Part shown: one piece after another, positions 1 to 13,800 of the stretch
Position numbering within the stretch: position 1 is the first letter of the stretch
Layout: every line of letters begins with the position of its first letter
Assembly: GCA_032622095.1 (NCBI GenBank)
Contig: CP136067.1
Coordinates: 77,650,705-77,714,704, forward strand
Length of the DNA stretch: 64,000 nt
Direction: 5' to 3'
Source: Siphonodentalium dalli
Lineage: Eukaryota > Mollusca > Scaphopoda > Gadilida > Siphonodentaliidae
Notes under the pieces: generated by a model
Databases searched by the model: none
What the model saw: only the letters and a program-made list of their open reading frames with translations
Told to the model about the DNA's origin: nothing
Position numbers and translations under genes: made by a program

Positions 1-949
1 GCTCTCACTGCAGTATAGTGATTAACCCTCTGCGTGCTATTTGCTCCGCTCTTCAAACTGACATGCATCAGACGGACATAATTACATATGAACATAGATT
101 CAAACTATATACATGAGAGAAAACAATATAATTAGAAGTATCTGAAAGATCATTTAACGCTCGGACTCATAGACATAGACATATATTTATTTGACAAAAC
201 AAAAACATATTTGACCTTTAGACACATATATAAAGAACATATACAAACGTTTCACGTGATCATTAACACAGATCCGAAAACACCAATACCCACCCGAGAG
301 TCACGTACGCGCACATCACCCACATGCCAATATAGGCATATGCATGTGCGCTCCAATGGCCCTCACGCTGTTTACCGGTCATACGGTCACATTTATAATC
401 GTGATGTAATATATGATCAGCCTAAATTGTGAATAATTTCATATTATTTTCATCTCTATGGTGTGCCAGTCAATGCGTGCGAGTTTGATCACAAGATCCG
501 GTTTTTATAATAAAAAAAAACCGGATCTTGTGATCAGAAGAACCGTCAGCTGGAGGCATCGTCTTTAAGCACGTATACATGTATATCCATTTCACACGTA
601 ACACTTGTGTGTAACGACTCTATGATAACGATCAGTCTTTGCGAAAAAATAACACAATTTCCCTCCCCCACTGTGTCTCAGCATCGCCGAGTATTCAAAT
701 AGATTTGATTGGATGTTCATATTATTATTAAACTAGCCTTTATTCTAGACCTGGTTTTATTCGAGTTTAAACTAGGATTCAGTGGGAGTAAAACTCGGTT
801 TCAGTGGATATAAACATAGTTTAGTCCAATTATATATCCAGTTTTCTGATAAACTAAGTTTTTTTTCTGAACACGCTCGCAATTAAAAAGTCCGTCGGGT
901 TTTATTAATTGGTCGTACTTTTTCGCTCAACATGTTTGATGTCTTCTTA
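1..949. other. AT-rich non-coding stretch, no gene seen
   Basis: No open frame here resembles a known protein. The one clear structure is the perfect hairpin at 486-536, listed separately. The stretch ends where GA-rich repeat DNA begins. Confidence 0.6.
486..536. repeat. Perfect 21-bp inverted repeat with 9-nt spacer
   Basis: The arms at 486-506 and 516-536 are exact reverse complements. Each contains TGATCACAAGATCCGG followed by a T-run (A-run in the other arm), and the spacer is ATAATAAAA. It could be a tiny miniature inverted-repeat element or a transcribed hairpin. No target-site duplication is obvious. Confidence 0.75.
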
Positions 950-1175
950 TATAAATGGTTCTACTCTGAACGAGCAGGGGGATAATGAACGAATGAGGGA
1001 GGGAAAGGGAGAGAGAGCGAGAGAGAGAGGGAGTGAGATAGGGAGGGAGTGAGAGAGAGAGAGAAGACAGACATATAGGTGAGAGAGTTGGAGAGAGTGG
1101 GAGAGAGATCCGAGACTCGGATTATCGATCGAGAATAACCCGGATTTGCGTTCCGGAATTGAAATGGACTTGAGG
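950..1175. repeat. GA-tract repeat monomer outside the TIR element
   Basis: This resembles 2590-2835. It starts with a core containing GAACGAGCAGGGGGATAATG, continues into an impure (GA)n tract, and ends with ATCGATCGAGAATAACCCGG. It lies left of the 9-bp duplication that bounds the TIR element at 1374, so it is a separate copy of the same core-plus-GA monomer. Confidence 0.6.
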
Positions 1176-1373
1176 GCGGAGTTACACGCACACATATTTT
1201 ATGGCGTGGCCGCTATGACATAACAGCTTTATTGGGGCACATGTTTTCCTCAGCAGGCTGATCTTTTAAGCTACTTGTATATTTCGATGATATATATACG
1301 CTCTGTCGATTGATGCAGTAATCATCAACCTATATTTTATTTGTCAGCTGATAGAGGATCATAGGTGGATTGG

Positions 1374-3411
<2,038 letters not shown>

Positions 3412-3517
3412 GTGGATTGGATATCAAGGCTCGACTAACATGCCGCCATAAACCATTCAGTCAGAGAAGTGTCGATAAGGGAACTCAACTCATTCCGAAC
3501 GGAAGAAATAGCAGTAA

Positions 3518-4141
3518 TCTCCTATATATTTTGAAGACCTCTGTCTGTATGGCTGTCTGTATGTATGTATGTATGTATGTATGTATGTATGTATGTATGT
3601 CATTTATGCAAATCTACGATTCTCGACCGATCGGGACAAAACTTGGTACGTGTGTGTAGTTTGACCAGGCGGTGGACGTTGTATTGGCGAGCCCGTGCGG
3701 CGCCCGCTTCGCGCATGCGCAGACGAGAGCCCATGCGACGCCAGCTTCGCGCATGCGCAGACGATATCTCGGAAACGGATGGAGCTATCTACTTGAAATT
3801 TGGTATGTGAATGTATCTTGGCCCGGATACGAATTTTATCGGGTCGCCGAGCCCGTGCGACGCCAGCTTCGCGCATGCGCAGACGATATCTCGGAAACGG
3901 GTGGAGCTATCGACTTGAAATTTGGTATGTGAATGTATCTTGCCCCGGATACGACATTTATCGGGTCGCCGAGCCCGTGCGATACCAGCTTCGCGCATGC
4001 GCAGACCATATCTCGGAAACGGTAGAGCTATCGACTTGAAATTTGGTTTTTGAATAGCCCGGACAACGTCGGGCTGGGTAGAGCTATCGACTTGAAATTT
4101 GGTTTTTGAATAGCCCGGACAACGTCGGGCTCACCGACTAG
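3518..4141 (+). mobile_element. Helitron-like non-autonomous unit 1
   Basis: It begins TCTCCTATATATTTTG after an A and ends CTAG followed by T, as Helitrons do (A|TC...CTRR|T). Just upstream of CTAG is a hairpin at 4112-4131, AGCCC-g-GAC-AAC-GTC-GGGCT, six bases from the end. Inside are a (TATG)n tract at about 3553-3600 and about three ~122-bp tandem units with CTTCGCGCATGCGCAGACGA and a TTGAAATTTGG motif. No Rep/helicase coding is present. Internal minisatellites are known from Helentron-derived non-autonomous elements. Confidence 0.6.
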
Positions 4142-5046
4142 TCTATTATATATTTTGGAACTGTCTTTCTGCCTGTCTGTATGTCTGTCTGTATGTCTGT
4201 CTGTATGTGTCTATAGACTCGAAAACTGCTCAACCGATCCGACTCGAATTTGGAATATAGGCCTACTTTGATCCCGGGAACAATATGGGCGGGTCCAATT
4301 TCACGTGCGACTGTGACCTTGACCTCGCTCATATATGCTCATATATGTTTTTGGACCTCGACCGATCCGACTCAAATTTGGTATGTAGTCCTACTTTTAG
4401 CCCGGGAACAATATGGGTGGGTCCAGTTTCACGTGCGACCGTGACCTTAACCTCGCTCTTATACGCTCATATATGTTTTTGGACCTCGAGCGATCCGACT
4501 CAAATTTGGTATGTAGGCCTACTTTGATCCGGGAACAATATGGGTGGGTCCAGTTTCACGTGCGACCGTGTTCTTAACCTTGACCTCGCTCATATACGCT
4601 CATATGGGAATGTTTTTCTGGACCTCGACCGATCCGACTCAAATTTGGTATGTAGACCTACTTTGATCCCGGGAACAATATGGGAGGGTCAAATCTCACG
4701 TACGACCGTGTCCTTTATCTTGACCTTGACCTCACTAATATAGGCATGTTTCTTGACCTCGACCGATCCGTTTCAAATTTGGTATGTAGGCCTACTTTGA
4801 ACCAGGGAAAAATATGGACGGGTCCAATTCACGTGCGACCGTGTTCCTTGACCTCATATAGACATGTTTCTGGACCGATCGAACAACAGTCTGTCCAGAC
4901 GCTGTATATTCTGCCCAGGCGGATGCGATCACAAAGAAATACTTTTCAACGTTGTTCGCTCAGTAGTTTTCATATTCTGCGCCCAGACGGAAGCGATCAC
5001 AAAGAAATCCCTAAATAGTCCGGACTAAGTCGGGCACATCAGCTAG
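4142..5046 (+). mobile_element. Helitron-like non-autonomous unit 2
   Basis: It follows unit 1 directly. It starts TCTATTATATATTTTGG, similar to the unit 1 start, and ends CTAG|T at 5043-5047 after a weaker hairpin around 5017-5035 (TCC-g-GAC-TAA-GTC-GGG). The inside is TCTG/TATG microsatellite followed by about six ~120-140 bp tandem units containing CCGATCCGACTCAAATTTGG and CACGTGCGACCGTG. No coding sequence is recognised, and open frames here are products of the minisatellite. Confidence 0.58.
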
Positions 5047-7287
5047 TAATATTAATGTCATATTTCAAAACAGCAACCGTATGCATCCCATGATCTCCAC
5101 CGGACGCACGGGTTTGTTCGTCGGAATCAACAGATTAAACACCGTAGACCAGGTGAAGGACTCATAAACGCATTGAAAAGTACCAATATTAGACAGAAAG
5201 GCCACACCTACGATGCTTGCAGTCGAAATATCATCGCTCTCAATGGATGTGATCGACCAAAACAGTTTCGTCCCCGTGGTCCATGTAATACTTGGTTTTA
5301 AACAACTGAGTTTTTACAGGTAGTTTATACTAGGTGTATAAACTGGAGATCCCGATTCGGATATAAGATTATAACTATTATATACTAGACGATAGATGTC
5401 ATAGCTATTCTGTTTGACAATGAAAGTGATTCCAAAGTGACGATGAGCTTCGAATGAAGAAGCTGGTGAAATTGCCTCATTAAGGCATATCATCATGTCT
5501 TGTCCGGTAAGTAGCCCAAAATAGAGCTAATACATCTGCAGTACTCAGGCTTTCAGTATTTATGTAATGTCTTATTTGGAATCAACCGAAACCAGTTGAT
5601 TAAAAAAAAGACACGATGATAACCAAGGGACAATCAAGCAGTACATTTGAGCTTTTTTAAACAGCAGATAATAATGTTCCGGATATATGTGAAAATATCA
5701 ACTTTTCACCAAATTTGGTTGAAATTTGTCAAACCATCTTGATTAATTTGGTCTATAGATAAACACATCAGTGTCACACATTTAAGACAGACCAAAGCAA
5801 TAAACATGCATATTTGATACCAAAGATAGTTCCATATTACTTTTGAGTATGTGAGGGAAGAATCCACTATTTATGTTAATGTCAGTGGTTACAATAGTAA
5901 CAATTAACCAAGGTACATTATAAATGTTAGTATTCAATGTATAGAATGCAGATTCATTTTTCACCAACAACAACTTTTAAACGATTGCAGGATACGCTGT
6001 GACAATATCTATAATTACCCACTATTTGGCCGCCATTTTGGCCGCTACTTTGAGCCAAGGTGACCATTTTGGTTCCATTGAGTTGGAATAATCAATTAAT
6101 GGTATGCTTCATTTTCATTGGTAAAGTTCGCTCATTTCTTGTTGAAATGTGACTAGAATGTCAATTGTGATGTTTAGTTAAATGTTATGCCGGGTTCTGC
6201 ATAATTGATTTCTGAGGGATCGGAAGGCGCTAAGATCACAAAGATTATATCCCCATAGTCTCTAAATCTCTATTATAATGAAGCTAACGAACAGCTGATG
6301 GTCGCATCAAGATTAGCATATATACTGACAATATCCATCGACTTGGTTAACGGGAGAGTACCCCCCGGCAACTGTGGTATGAAGTCACGAAGACAAACAA
6401 CTCAGTATCTGACGTTCAATGGCACAGATAGAGAGCCAGACTGGAACACGTGAGGTTTTCATACATTGGCGCTACGAGTCGGTTATGACGTTACGATTCG
6501 TCGCACGTTAACAACTGGACCATCGCGTCACTACACATTCAGTCCAATTTCTTTACACCGATTGTCCTCATATAAGAAATGACTGGAAGATCGGCAGAAT
6601 ACTTAAACAAAGTGTGTGAATCCCGAAGGGATTCGCACTATCTTGGTTTAATTATATATCTCTATAATTCCTCCTTATTAGAAGATAAGATAACATTACA
6701 TATACAAATGAAGCAAAATATAACCAGAACATGAACATAACATAAACAAAATTATTGAAAAACTAGAATAACGAAAAAGACTATCACCCCATCGTATATA
6801 CTGAAGCACACACTCATAAACGTTCACATGTACCCTCAAGTCACACTAACTACGAGTACACACAGGCACAGCCGGATCAATAAACTCACAGATAAATGAA
6901 CATTATATAGACAACTATAAACAAGATCATACTAGCTGCACATTCAAAAACAGTAAAAAACAATGACCGAATCATTTTCCAGTCATTCCTTATAATCATA
7001 TACCAGCACATGTTAATAGAACGTTAATAACATTAACTACTTTTCAAAACTACCAAAACAATTGTAAGTATACCCATATGGTCGGCTTCAAGTGATGTAG
7101 CTGGTTCATTGCTTTTTATGCAGTGGAGGCTGCAGTTATTGCTTGATAATAAAAAACCGTCTACAATCACACAATTGGCGGCCGTTACCGCCGTATGAAA
7201 CAGCACAAACTGTCATACGGTTTACATGAACGTTTCCAATGTTCATAAACCAATAACTTAAGTCGACACTTCATAAACCAACGTCTC
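5047..7287. other. Unassigned non-coding DNA
   Basis: No protein or RNA gene is recognised. A small imperfect hairpin lies at 6614-6638 (GTGTGAATCCC, loop GAA, GGGATTCGCAC). The stretch is well conserved in the second copy (50535-52771), with scattered single-base differences. Confidence 0.5.
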
Positions 7288-7475
7288 TTCAAGCCGATCA
7301 CGCACACGTGCTCACTGTGTGTTGAACACGCACTTCACAAACAGCTATGAATCACCTACGTTACTTCAAGCCGGTCACGCACACGTGCTCACTGTGTGTT
7401 GAACACGCACTTCACAAACAGTTATGAATCACCTACGTTACTTCAAGCCGATCATGTGCAAGCGCTCGCTGTGTG
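7288..7475. repeat. 77-bp tandem repeat, two full units plus a degenerate unit
   Basis: Units start at AAGCCGATCACGCAC-type sequence at 7291, 7368 and 7445, exactly 77 bp apart. Each full unit holds CACACGTGCTCACTGTGTG and GAACACGCACTTCAC. The third copy is diverged. The second genomic copy has one more unit (52772-53040). Confidence 0.85.
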
Positions 7476-8299
7476 TTGTTATTGGGAGACTGTGTTGGAA
7501 TTTGAACACGCTACTTACAATTCATATGGTACTTTTGAAAAGTTGTTCTAATGATTAATGTTCTATTAAAATGTACTGGTATATAATTATAAGGAATGTC
7601 CTGCATATCGATTGGGGTCATTGGTTTTGACCCGCAGAGTAAATAAAACAAAGTAATTTGTTTAATTACTATACCTGTCAAAATCCATTGACCCCAATAG
7701 ATCTGCAAGTCATTTCTTAAATAAACATCGGAAACGTTCGTGCAAACCGTATGGTGATTTGTACTCATTCTTACGGGTGCTAATTGGTGCTTTGAGCTGC
7801 GCGTGAATTTCTATACGCTGACCTGTCCTGCCCAGTTAATATATGATTATACGATAAGATTGACCTATATTTATTCTCCGACCATTCGCTGCAGGGGCGC
7901 GAGCTGTGTGGGCCCCTCCGGTTGCAGCTCCGGTGTCATCGCCCGAGCTAGGTTGGGGGGGGCTGCATATCGGTGTCTCGGTGCTGCGGTGGCTGGTTGG
8001 GATAATTTTGTTGATATTCTGTTGATGTATACATGTATATGTTTGTATTTGAACGCATCGGGCAGGCGGGTCAGTGGAGCAATGTAGCACTATATACCAC
8101 TGGTTGTGGTACTTTAAGTGAATACACGATATAATTGTGTGAATGTAGATGGTGTGTGATTATAGTGAAATCTCCTTCCAATCCCGCTGTGTACAGGTAT
8201 ACTGTCGGGATGTTCAGGGATGTTTTTAGCTAACTTGACAAAGTCAAGTATGATCTATTTCTAATTGGTTGGCTTCCGCCGTCAGTCTATGAGTCCATA
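7476..8299. other. Unassigned non-coding DNA
   Basis: No gene is recognised. A GC-richer patch at 7890-8000 with a G-run differs in length between the two copies and disrupts any reading frame, which argues against coding. Confidence 0.5.
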
Positions 8300-10030
8300 G
8301 GTGCGTCCGTCAACAATTTCCTTTAGCACACCCTACATGTCACATCTCTCATCCGATCGTCACCAAACTTGATGTGGATCTTCGGGATGACTTCCAGATG
8401 GGAGGCTCCGAAATTCATTTAAAACCAAGGCCTCCAGCAGCCATCTTGGATTTAAAATTGAATCCATTGGCACACCCTGCATCCAGCATTTATTGGAGAA
8501 TTGTTTTGACAATTGACATGCAAGTAAACGATATGTTGAAGGGGGCCATCAAAATGTAAATTTATGGCGATATAGCATTTGATTCGTATTCTACAATGTT
8601 TGTAACTCACTGAGACACGATACAAGATTTTCAAACTCTCTGACCGAATTAAAATCTGTGTTAAAGAGTGAATTATTCTTTGCTCCCTATGGGGAAGTTA
8701 TCTCAGATGTTTGTTAACTATTTTTATGTTTCTGTTAATCTTATGTGATCATCTGTTGTGCTTTTTTTGTTTTGTTAATAAAGTTTATTTGTGCATAAGT
8801 GTCATATTAATAACAGAGCACTGGGTCCGGTCAACAGGAAAACCTATATAAGACCAGACCCAAAAACCAATAGTCAAAATTCAAAACACGTGATCAGGTA
8901 TAACAGTGAGATAAGAAAAACAAAATGAAACAACATAATAATTCTTTGCTCAGCAGAAAATGTGCTTAGGCCTATGATGTGTGTATCGATGTATGTGTTT
9001 ATCAAGTGTGATATAGGGAAGGGTACTAGTAGGAATGTAAGCGCTCTGGTCCATCTGGGATAAAGCGCTATATAAATTTGAAAATATAAATTGATGAAAA
9101 ACATAACCGCCGGCATCCATCTTGGAATTTACTCTTTACATACACGAATACATGAGTTTTGGCGCACCCATACAGAAGACATCCCTCATCCGATCGCGAT
9201 CAAACTTCGTATGAAGATTCGGGGTTATCACTAGAGGGAGCCATCACATTTTTCCGAAAATCTGGGATTTTACTCGTTGAAAGAGTAAATCCTTCGACAC
9301 ACCCTACAGGCCACAACCCTATCCAATCGTCGCCCAACTATATATTGATCTTCGGGGTGACCTCTACATGGGAGTCATCGATTTTTTCCGAAGTTGATTA
9401 TCACATGGTCGCCGGCAGCCATTCCGGATCAATTTGAATCCCTCAGCACACACTGCAACCCGCATGTGGTGAATAATTGTGTACATGCATGTTTACGATC
9501 ACCCCTAGATAGGAGCCATCGAATTTGATCAATATTCTTTAAAAAACATGGCCGCGGGAAGCCATCTTGTATTTTACTCTTTGTATGACTAATCCTACAG
9601 GCCATATCCCTCACCCGTTCGTTAACAAACTTCATATGGATCCCTCATCCGATCTTCACCAAACTTAATATAGATCTTCGGGGTGACCTGCAGATGGAAG
9701 CGACCGATTTTATCTTCTATATTCGATGACAAAAAAACATGGCATCCAGTGGCCATCTTGGATCTCACATTTGAATCCATCGGCACACCCTGTGGCCCGC
9801 ACTTATAGGAGACATGTTTCGAAAATTTACAGCCATGTTTCGGATAACTTGTAGATTAGAGTTTCAAATATGAACGATTTTAGATGAAAAATATGGCTGT
9901 CTGCAGCCATCATGGATTGTATTCTTTGCATAACTAAATACTTAGGCATGCCATACAACCAACATATTTTATCCAATCGATCCCAAAATTCATATGGCTC
10001 TTCAGATTGACATCTATAGTACTTTAAACT
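8300..10030. repeat. Degenerate satellite, ~140-150 bp monomers
   Basis: Landmarks recur at roughly 136-147 bp: CACACCCT(A/G)C, CTCATCCGATCGTCACCAAA, GATCTTCGGGGTGACCT and AGCCATCTTGGAT. They are seen near 8330, 8472, 9163, 9299, 9446, 9600 and 9784. The copies are strongly diverged, and the run is interrupted at about 8560-9110 by other sequence, including a retroelement tail. Open frames crossing it, such as 9827-10186 on the minus strand, mostly translate satellite and are not called as genes. Confidence 0.7.
9030..9100 (+). mobile_element. Retroelement 3' tail with AGCGCT hairpin
   Basis: The sequence GTAAGCGCTCTGG...GATAAAGCGCTATATAAAT has paired AGCGCT arms followed by an A/T-rich end. 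This form is common at the 3' ends of L2/CR1-type LINEs and their SINEs. It is a fragment without coding sequence and is also present in the second copy near 54600-54660. Confidence 0.5.
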
Positions 10031-10320
10031 CAATTTGTGGGCCATGCATATAGGGGATAATTCAATTAACTTTTCCATTCCCCTCACAATCTGCGGACCC
10101 AAATAATGTGATAACGAAAATTCCACTGTGCGAGTGATAGCAAGGACGGCAACCGGGAATGTTGTTGTCTGTGTGGGTTCATGCACACTCTATAGAGTCT
10201 GTTTTCTCCCATCTAATCGGTTCTATACGGAAATACTATTGACTATATTTGGATGGTTACTTGGTTCAAACTGACCATGACGCGAAAATAGCCATACCAA
10301 CACAACTAAATATATATTAA

Positions 10321-10390
10321 GTTACTATTTGCACAACTATTCATATATTTGGGATGCCTTATATGTTGGTGTCAGGTGTCAAATAGTAAC
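10321..10390. repeat. 70-bp miniature inverted repeat
   Basis: The left end GTTACTATTTGCAC is the near reverse complement of the right end GTGTCAAATAGTAAC. This size and structure suggest a tiny MITE or a relic, but no clear target-site duplication is seen. A second copy lies at about 55882-55951. Confidence 0.5.
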
Positions 10391-11687
10391 AGAATCGTCC
10401 ACTGTGTGATACATGCATGAATTACGGCATGAATAGTCAGAGTGAACATTTTAGCGACAATGGTCGACGAATTCAAAATGGCCGCCACGTTTCCAATATG
10501 GCCACCGTGCATAGCTTTTACTCTACATATACTATATATCAAACAGATTTTTGTTTATTGTTTATCACATGAGTTCAGTAAACTTAATCATAACAATAAA
10601 GTTAAGTAATTATAACCATGTCAAAATAACACGAGTTTGTCTAGCAGTGATAAACATTTTCTGATTTTATATTTTAAAAAGGGTAAAAATGAGAGAACAA
10701 AAATCGCTCGCTTTGTGATACCAGCATGCAATTTGGCATGCATGATCAGAGAACAGAACTGAATAATGTAATTTTAAATGTATGATATTTACAATAATAT
10801 GTGTTTAAATATTCATATATTTACAAGACTATATCTAGTAGAAAATAGAAGAGTCATTCATATAATGATGTAGGTCCATTTGAAACTAAAGATGCAGTAA
10901 TGCACCGTATATTCGATCGATATCTTCCCGATTCATTAAACCGGTTTACACTGTGGTTGATTAATGTTTAGCGTTGTTTCAGCTACTAAGCCATACATCA
11001 CGACGTTATATATGCACATAGCTTTATTGGTGGTGGACAGATTGGAATGACAAATAGTATAACTTCAAATAGAAACATCAGAGTCCTAGTAAACAACCGA
11101 CAACACTGGTCAGACTCGCTAATTATACTCTCTCTTTACTTGGAAACACCCTTCTTGGCAGCTTATGGTATAGTCTATCACATAATGGTCCTTACTGGCT
11201 AGCCACCGGGGACCCCTATACACATATATATGCCCAAATTGTGATATAAAGTTCAGCTTTCGGTAAAACGGTTCTTCTCAAGCATTTGTTCATTCGTAGA
11301 GTAAAGTTTAATGAATTCAATATATCTGTAATTTTGCGTGATGATACGGTTCCATTACACCAAACAATCAAAAGAAATAATTCCTTAACCATTACAAAAC
11401 CGGCAACATAATGACTTCCGATTTAACAGTTCCTCTACAGTGTCCTAATCACGACAGATCAACTTGATCGAAATAAAGAGGCGGAGCAATCTCTGATACA
11501 TTAAGTCAATACTGCCTTGATTCACAGATCAACATTGATTGACAATATTGCTCGTGTTAAATACCCTATTGGTGCTATAGACGTGATTTATTTTCGGCAA
11601 TAAATTGTCTGTGAAAAACACTAAACCAACACTGTTTGATGTCAGGACACCAATTCTGGGATATTTAATTGATCAAGGAATTCAGTA
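10391..11687. other. Hox upstream region, non-coding
   Basis: No gene is recognised. This holds the presumed 5' flank and 5' UTR of the Hox gene. A TGATTGACA element at 11536-11544 resembles PBC/MEIS-type sites, and it is retained in the second copy. No convincing TATA box or initiator can be fixed by eye. The two copies differ at 11008-11017, where the second carries a ~107-bp retroelement tail. Confidence 0.45.
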
Positions 11688-12177
11688 ATGGATAACGAAG
11701 TCTGTGCTTATATACCTAACGCTGCTAGTTGTGACTCGCATGTATTTCGCTCGTTCCGTGGCACGGAAGGCCAGAAGGACAGCTCACAATCTGTTAGACA
11801 CGTATTCTGCACAAATTCCAGTCAAAAATCGGACACACCATCGACACATGCACTTATTTATGACCACTGTTCGGTCAAATTACCTAACAGAGCTTCTAGC
11901 GACGTAACACAGGCGTTTTGCCATGGCGATTATACTTGCTTTCAAGATTCCGCTTCATCAAATATCACAGGCAACAGACGGATAGCAGTGTATGAAAAGG
12001 TTCTGAATATATATGATAATTGCCAAAGTCATATGATGACACATACAAGTGGAAGGAGAGATGGGGAGAAACCGTCAAAAACAGTAATGCCTTCAGGTCA
12101 ATCAGGTGCAGATCAGAGCCCAACACGTGACTCGCGGTACGAGTGCGGAATATATCCTTGGATGAGAAGTTATTTGG
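11688..12177 (+). CDS. Hox protein, UbdA-type (Lox2/Lox4-like), exon 1
   Basis: First coding exon of a homeodomain transcription factor. It encodes residues 1-163 and the first base of codon 164. The ATG is the first in-frame Met after an in-frame TGA eight codons upstream. The YPWM hexapeptide (residues 156-159), the docking motif for PBC/Extradenticle cofactors, lies just before a GTAAGT donor at 12178. Joining to the acceptor at 22676/22677 keeps frame and completes a Gly codon, giving a 242-residue protein with only seven residues between YPWM and the homeodomain. The N-terminal half is Ser/Thr-rich and lacks the MSSYF-like start found in many Hox proteins. The product is expected to be nuclear and to pattern the body axis. 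Assignment to Lox2 or Lox4 rests on exon 2 and needs a tree. A second copy of this exon lies at 57359-57836. Confidence 0.93.
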
Positions 12178-12899
12178 GTAAGTATAATTTTACATTTGAT
12201 CAATACATATCAATATATGCGTAAATCGAGAATGAGTCTATTGCATGGTCGTGGAAAGGTGAATGAAATATAGTCAGTATCTAAATGATGCACAAGTCTG
12301 AATCTCTGAGTTATTTGGGGATTTGAGAGGGCGGATAAGGTGCAGTAACTTTGAATTGTCTGCGACCATACATGTTGTTATATTGTATCAAAATTCAAGG
12401 TAATTCCATTCATGCTTTGGGAACAAATGTGCTTCCTCTGGGTTATCTGCCTCTATATAAACTATTCATTTGGAGAAAATTAGAACTCACAAATCTGCAC
12501 TCTTCGAACAATATAACATCATATGGAATTAAGGGAACTGACATTCAAAGTACTGTGTAAATGGTGTCACCAATTGGCCATGACGTGCAGCGGCATTATA
12601 GGAGACACGTATTATCCAGAAATTTGTCTCTTATTTGAATAACCCATATATATTTTATAAGTCTATTTTCTTAAAACTGAAAAAATTCTAAGTCGGCAGC
12701 CATTGATGAACTATAGAATGAAAACTTCATAGCCTCTCTTGACAATAACTATTTGATACGTGTTTAACGTGATACTTAACTATGGATACTTTCTCCATGC
12801 AGGAATAGACAATAGGCACAAAAAGCCAATCTACAAGAAAACCTGGTACCCATGCAGCCGACCAAACTCATATTGAGGCATAATGCCCCTAAGCTGCTT
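12178..12899. other. Hox intron, unassigned part
   Basis: Start of the 10,499-bp intron (12178-22676), opening with GTAAGT. No gene is recognised. In the second copy a 906-bp foldback transposon sits at the site equivalent to about 12257-12265 (GAATGAAAT). Confidence 0.6.
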
Positions 12900-13800
12900 T
12901 CCCCAAATATCCACATTCATATTGAATAATAGGCTTGTAACTTTCTCTGAAGAATTAGATACTCTTAGTTGGGTTTTCAGAAAAGGGTGGACAATTTTTA
13001 TTCTACAAACTATAATTTATCGCTATCTCTCTAGCGGAAACATAGTTATAGTGTGTCTTTGTAGACTTCCGCAAAGCCGTTGAACTTTGAGAGATGTTTG
13101 GAGAGATGCATTGTGGTTGAAATAACTTACAATAGATAAATGGTAAAATTCTTAATCTTCTAAAAAATTTGTACTCAAAGAATAAAAGTTGTGTCAAAAA
13201 AATCATAATTTATTTGACATTTCTATGAGAATTTTTTTTTATTTAAATTGAAATTATGTCACATTTTTATTTTCTCCACATGTGAACGATGTACAATGTT
13301 TTTGACTGGTTGTGCTATATACAAAGCATAGAATGTTTAGACAGTATATATTTGGATCACATTGGATGTTGTATAAAATTGATGTGCATTTTGTATGTAG
13401 CTGATACATACGGTATTGTTATCCGATTACCTGCATAGCGCACTATTGACTACGCAGATGCTTTCATACTGCAAAATGAACTCAACCAAAACAAAATTAA
13501 TGATATTTACCAAAATGTGGCGGAGAAATGCGCCAATAATCTTATGTAGTGACCAAGAACTTGAACTTGCAAAGGAATTCATCTATATTCGTGTAAAATT
13601 ATTTTTATAAAGCGCGATTTTGTCAGATTATTAAAAAATGTGCAGTTACTTCTGCGACCAGAGCCATGTTTGGTCTACTCAACATATATTTAATGGTGTT
13701 ATATCGAAGCGAAGTGTGGGGATACGCAAAAATACAAGCGCTTGAATCTTTACACTTTGGATTTTTCACAATGGTACTTTCTATAAAAAGATAAAATCAA
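12900..13800 (+). pseudogene. Broken LINE reverse transcriptase fragment, sense to Hox
   Basis: Read with several frame changes, this follows the order of a non-LTR reverse transcriptase. It has an NNRLVTF...FRKG segment at about 12928-12990 and YLSSGN at about 13024-13040. Motif A follows as FVDFRKA at 13058-13078, then GKILNLLKNLYSKNKSCVK at about 13139-13194. The motif C region (about 13398-13412) reads LYVADT here but LYVDDT in the second copy. Next come a KTKLMIF segment and VLYRSEVWGYAKIQALESLHF at about 13690-13760. Stops interrupt it (TAG upstream of motif A, TGA after it), and an extra T near 13605 breaks the tail frame. It is a dead fragment with no flanking ORF1 or endonuclease recognised. 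Confidence 0.8.

Noticed and set aside
3565-5018. Frames across the Helitron-like units
   Set aside because: They repeat with the internal minisatellite units, overlap in several frames and have no known domain.
9827-10186. 119-residue minus-strand frame conserved in both copies
   Set aside because: Much of it translates the degenerate satellite. Conservation between two ~98-99% identical copies is not evidence of selection, and no domain is seen.
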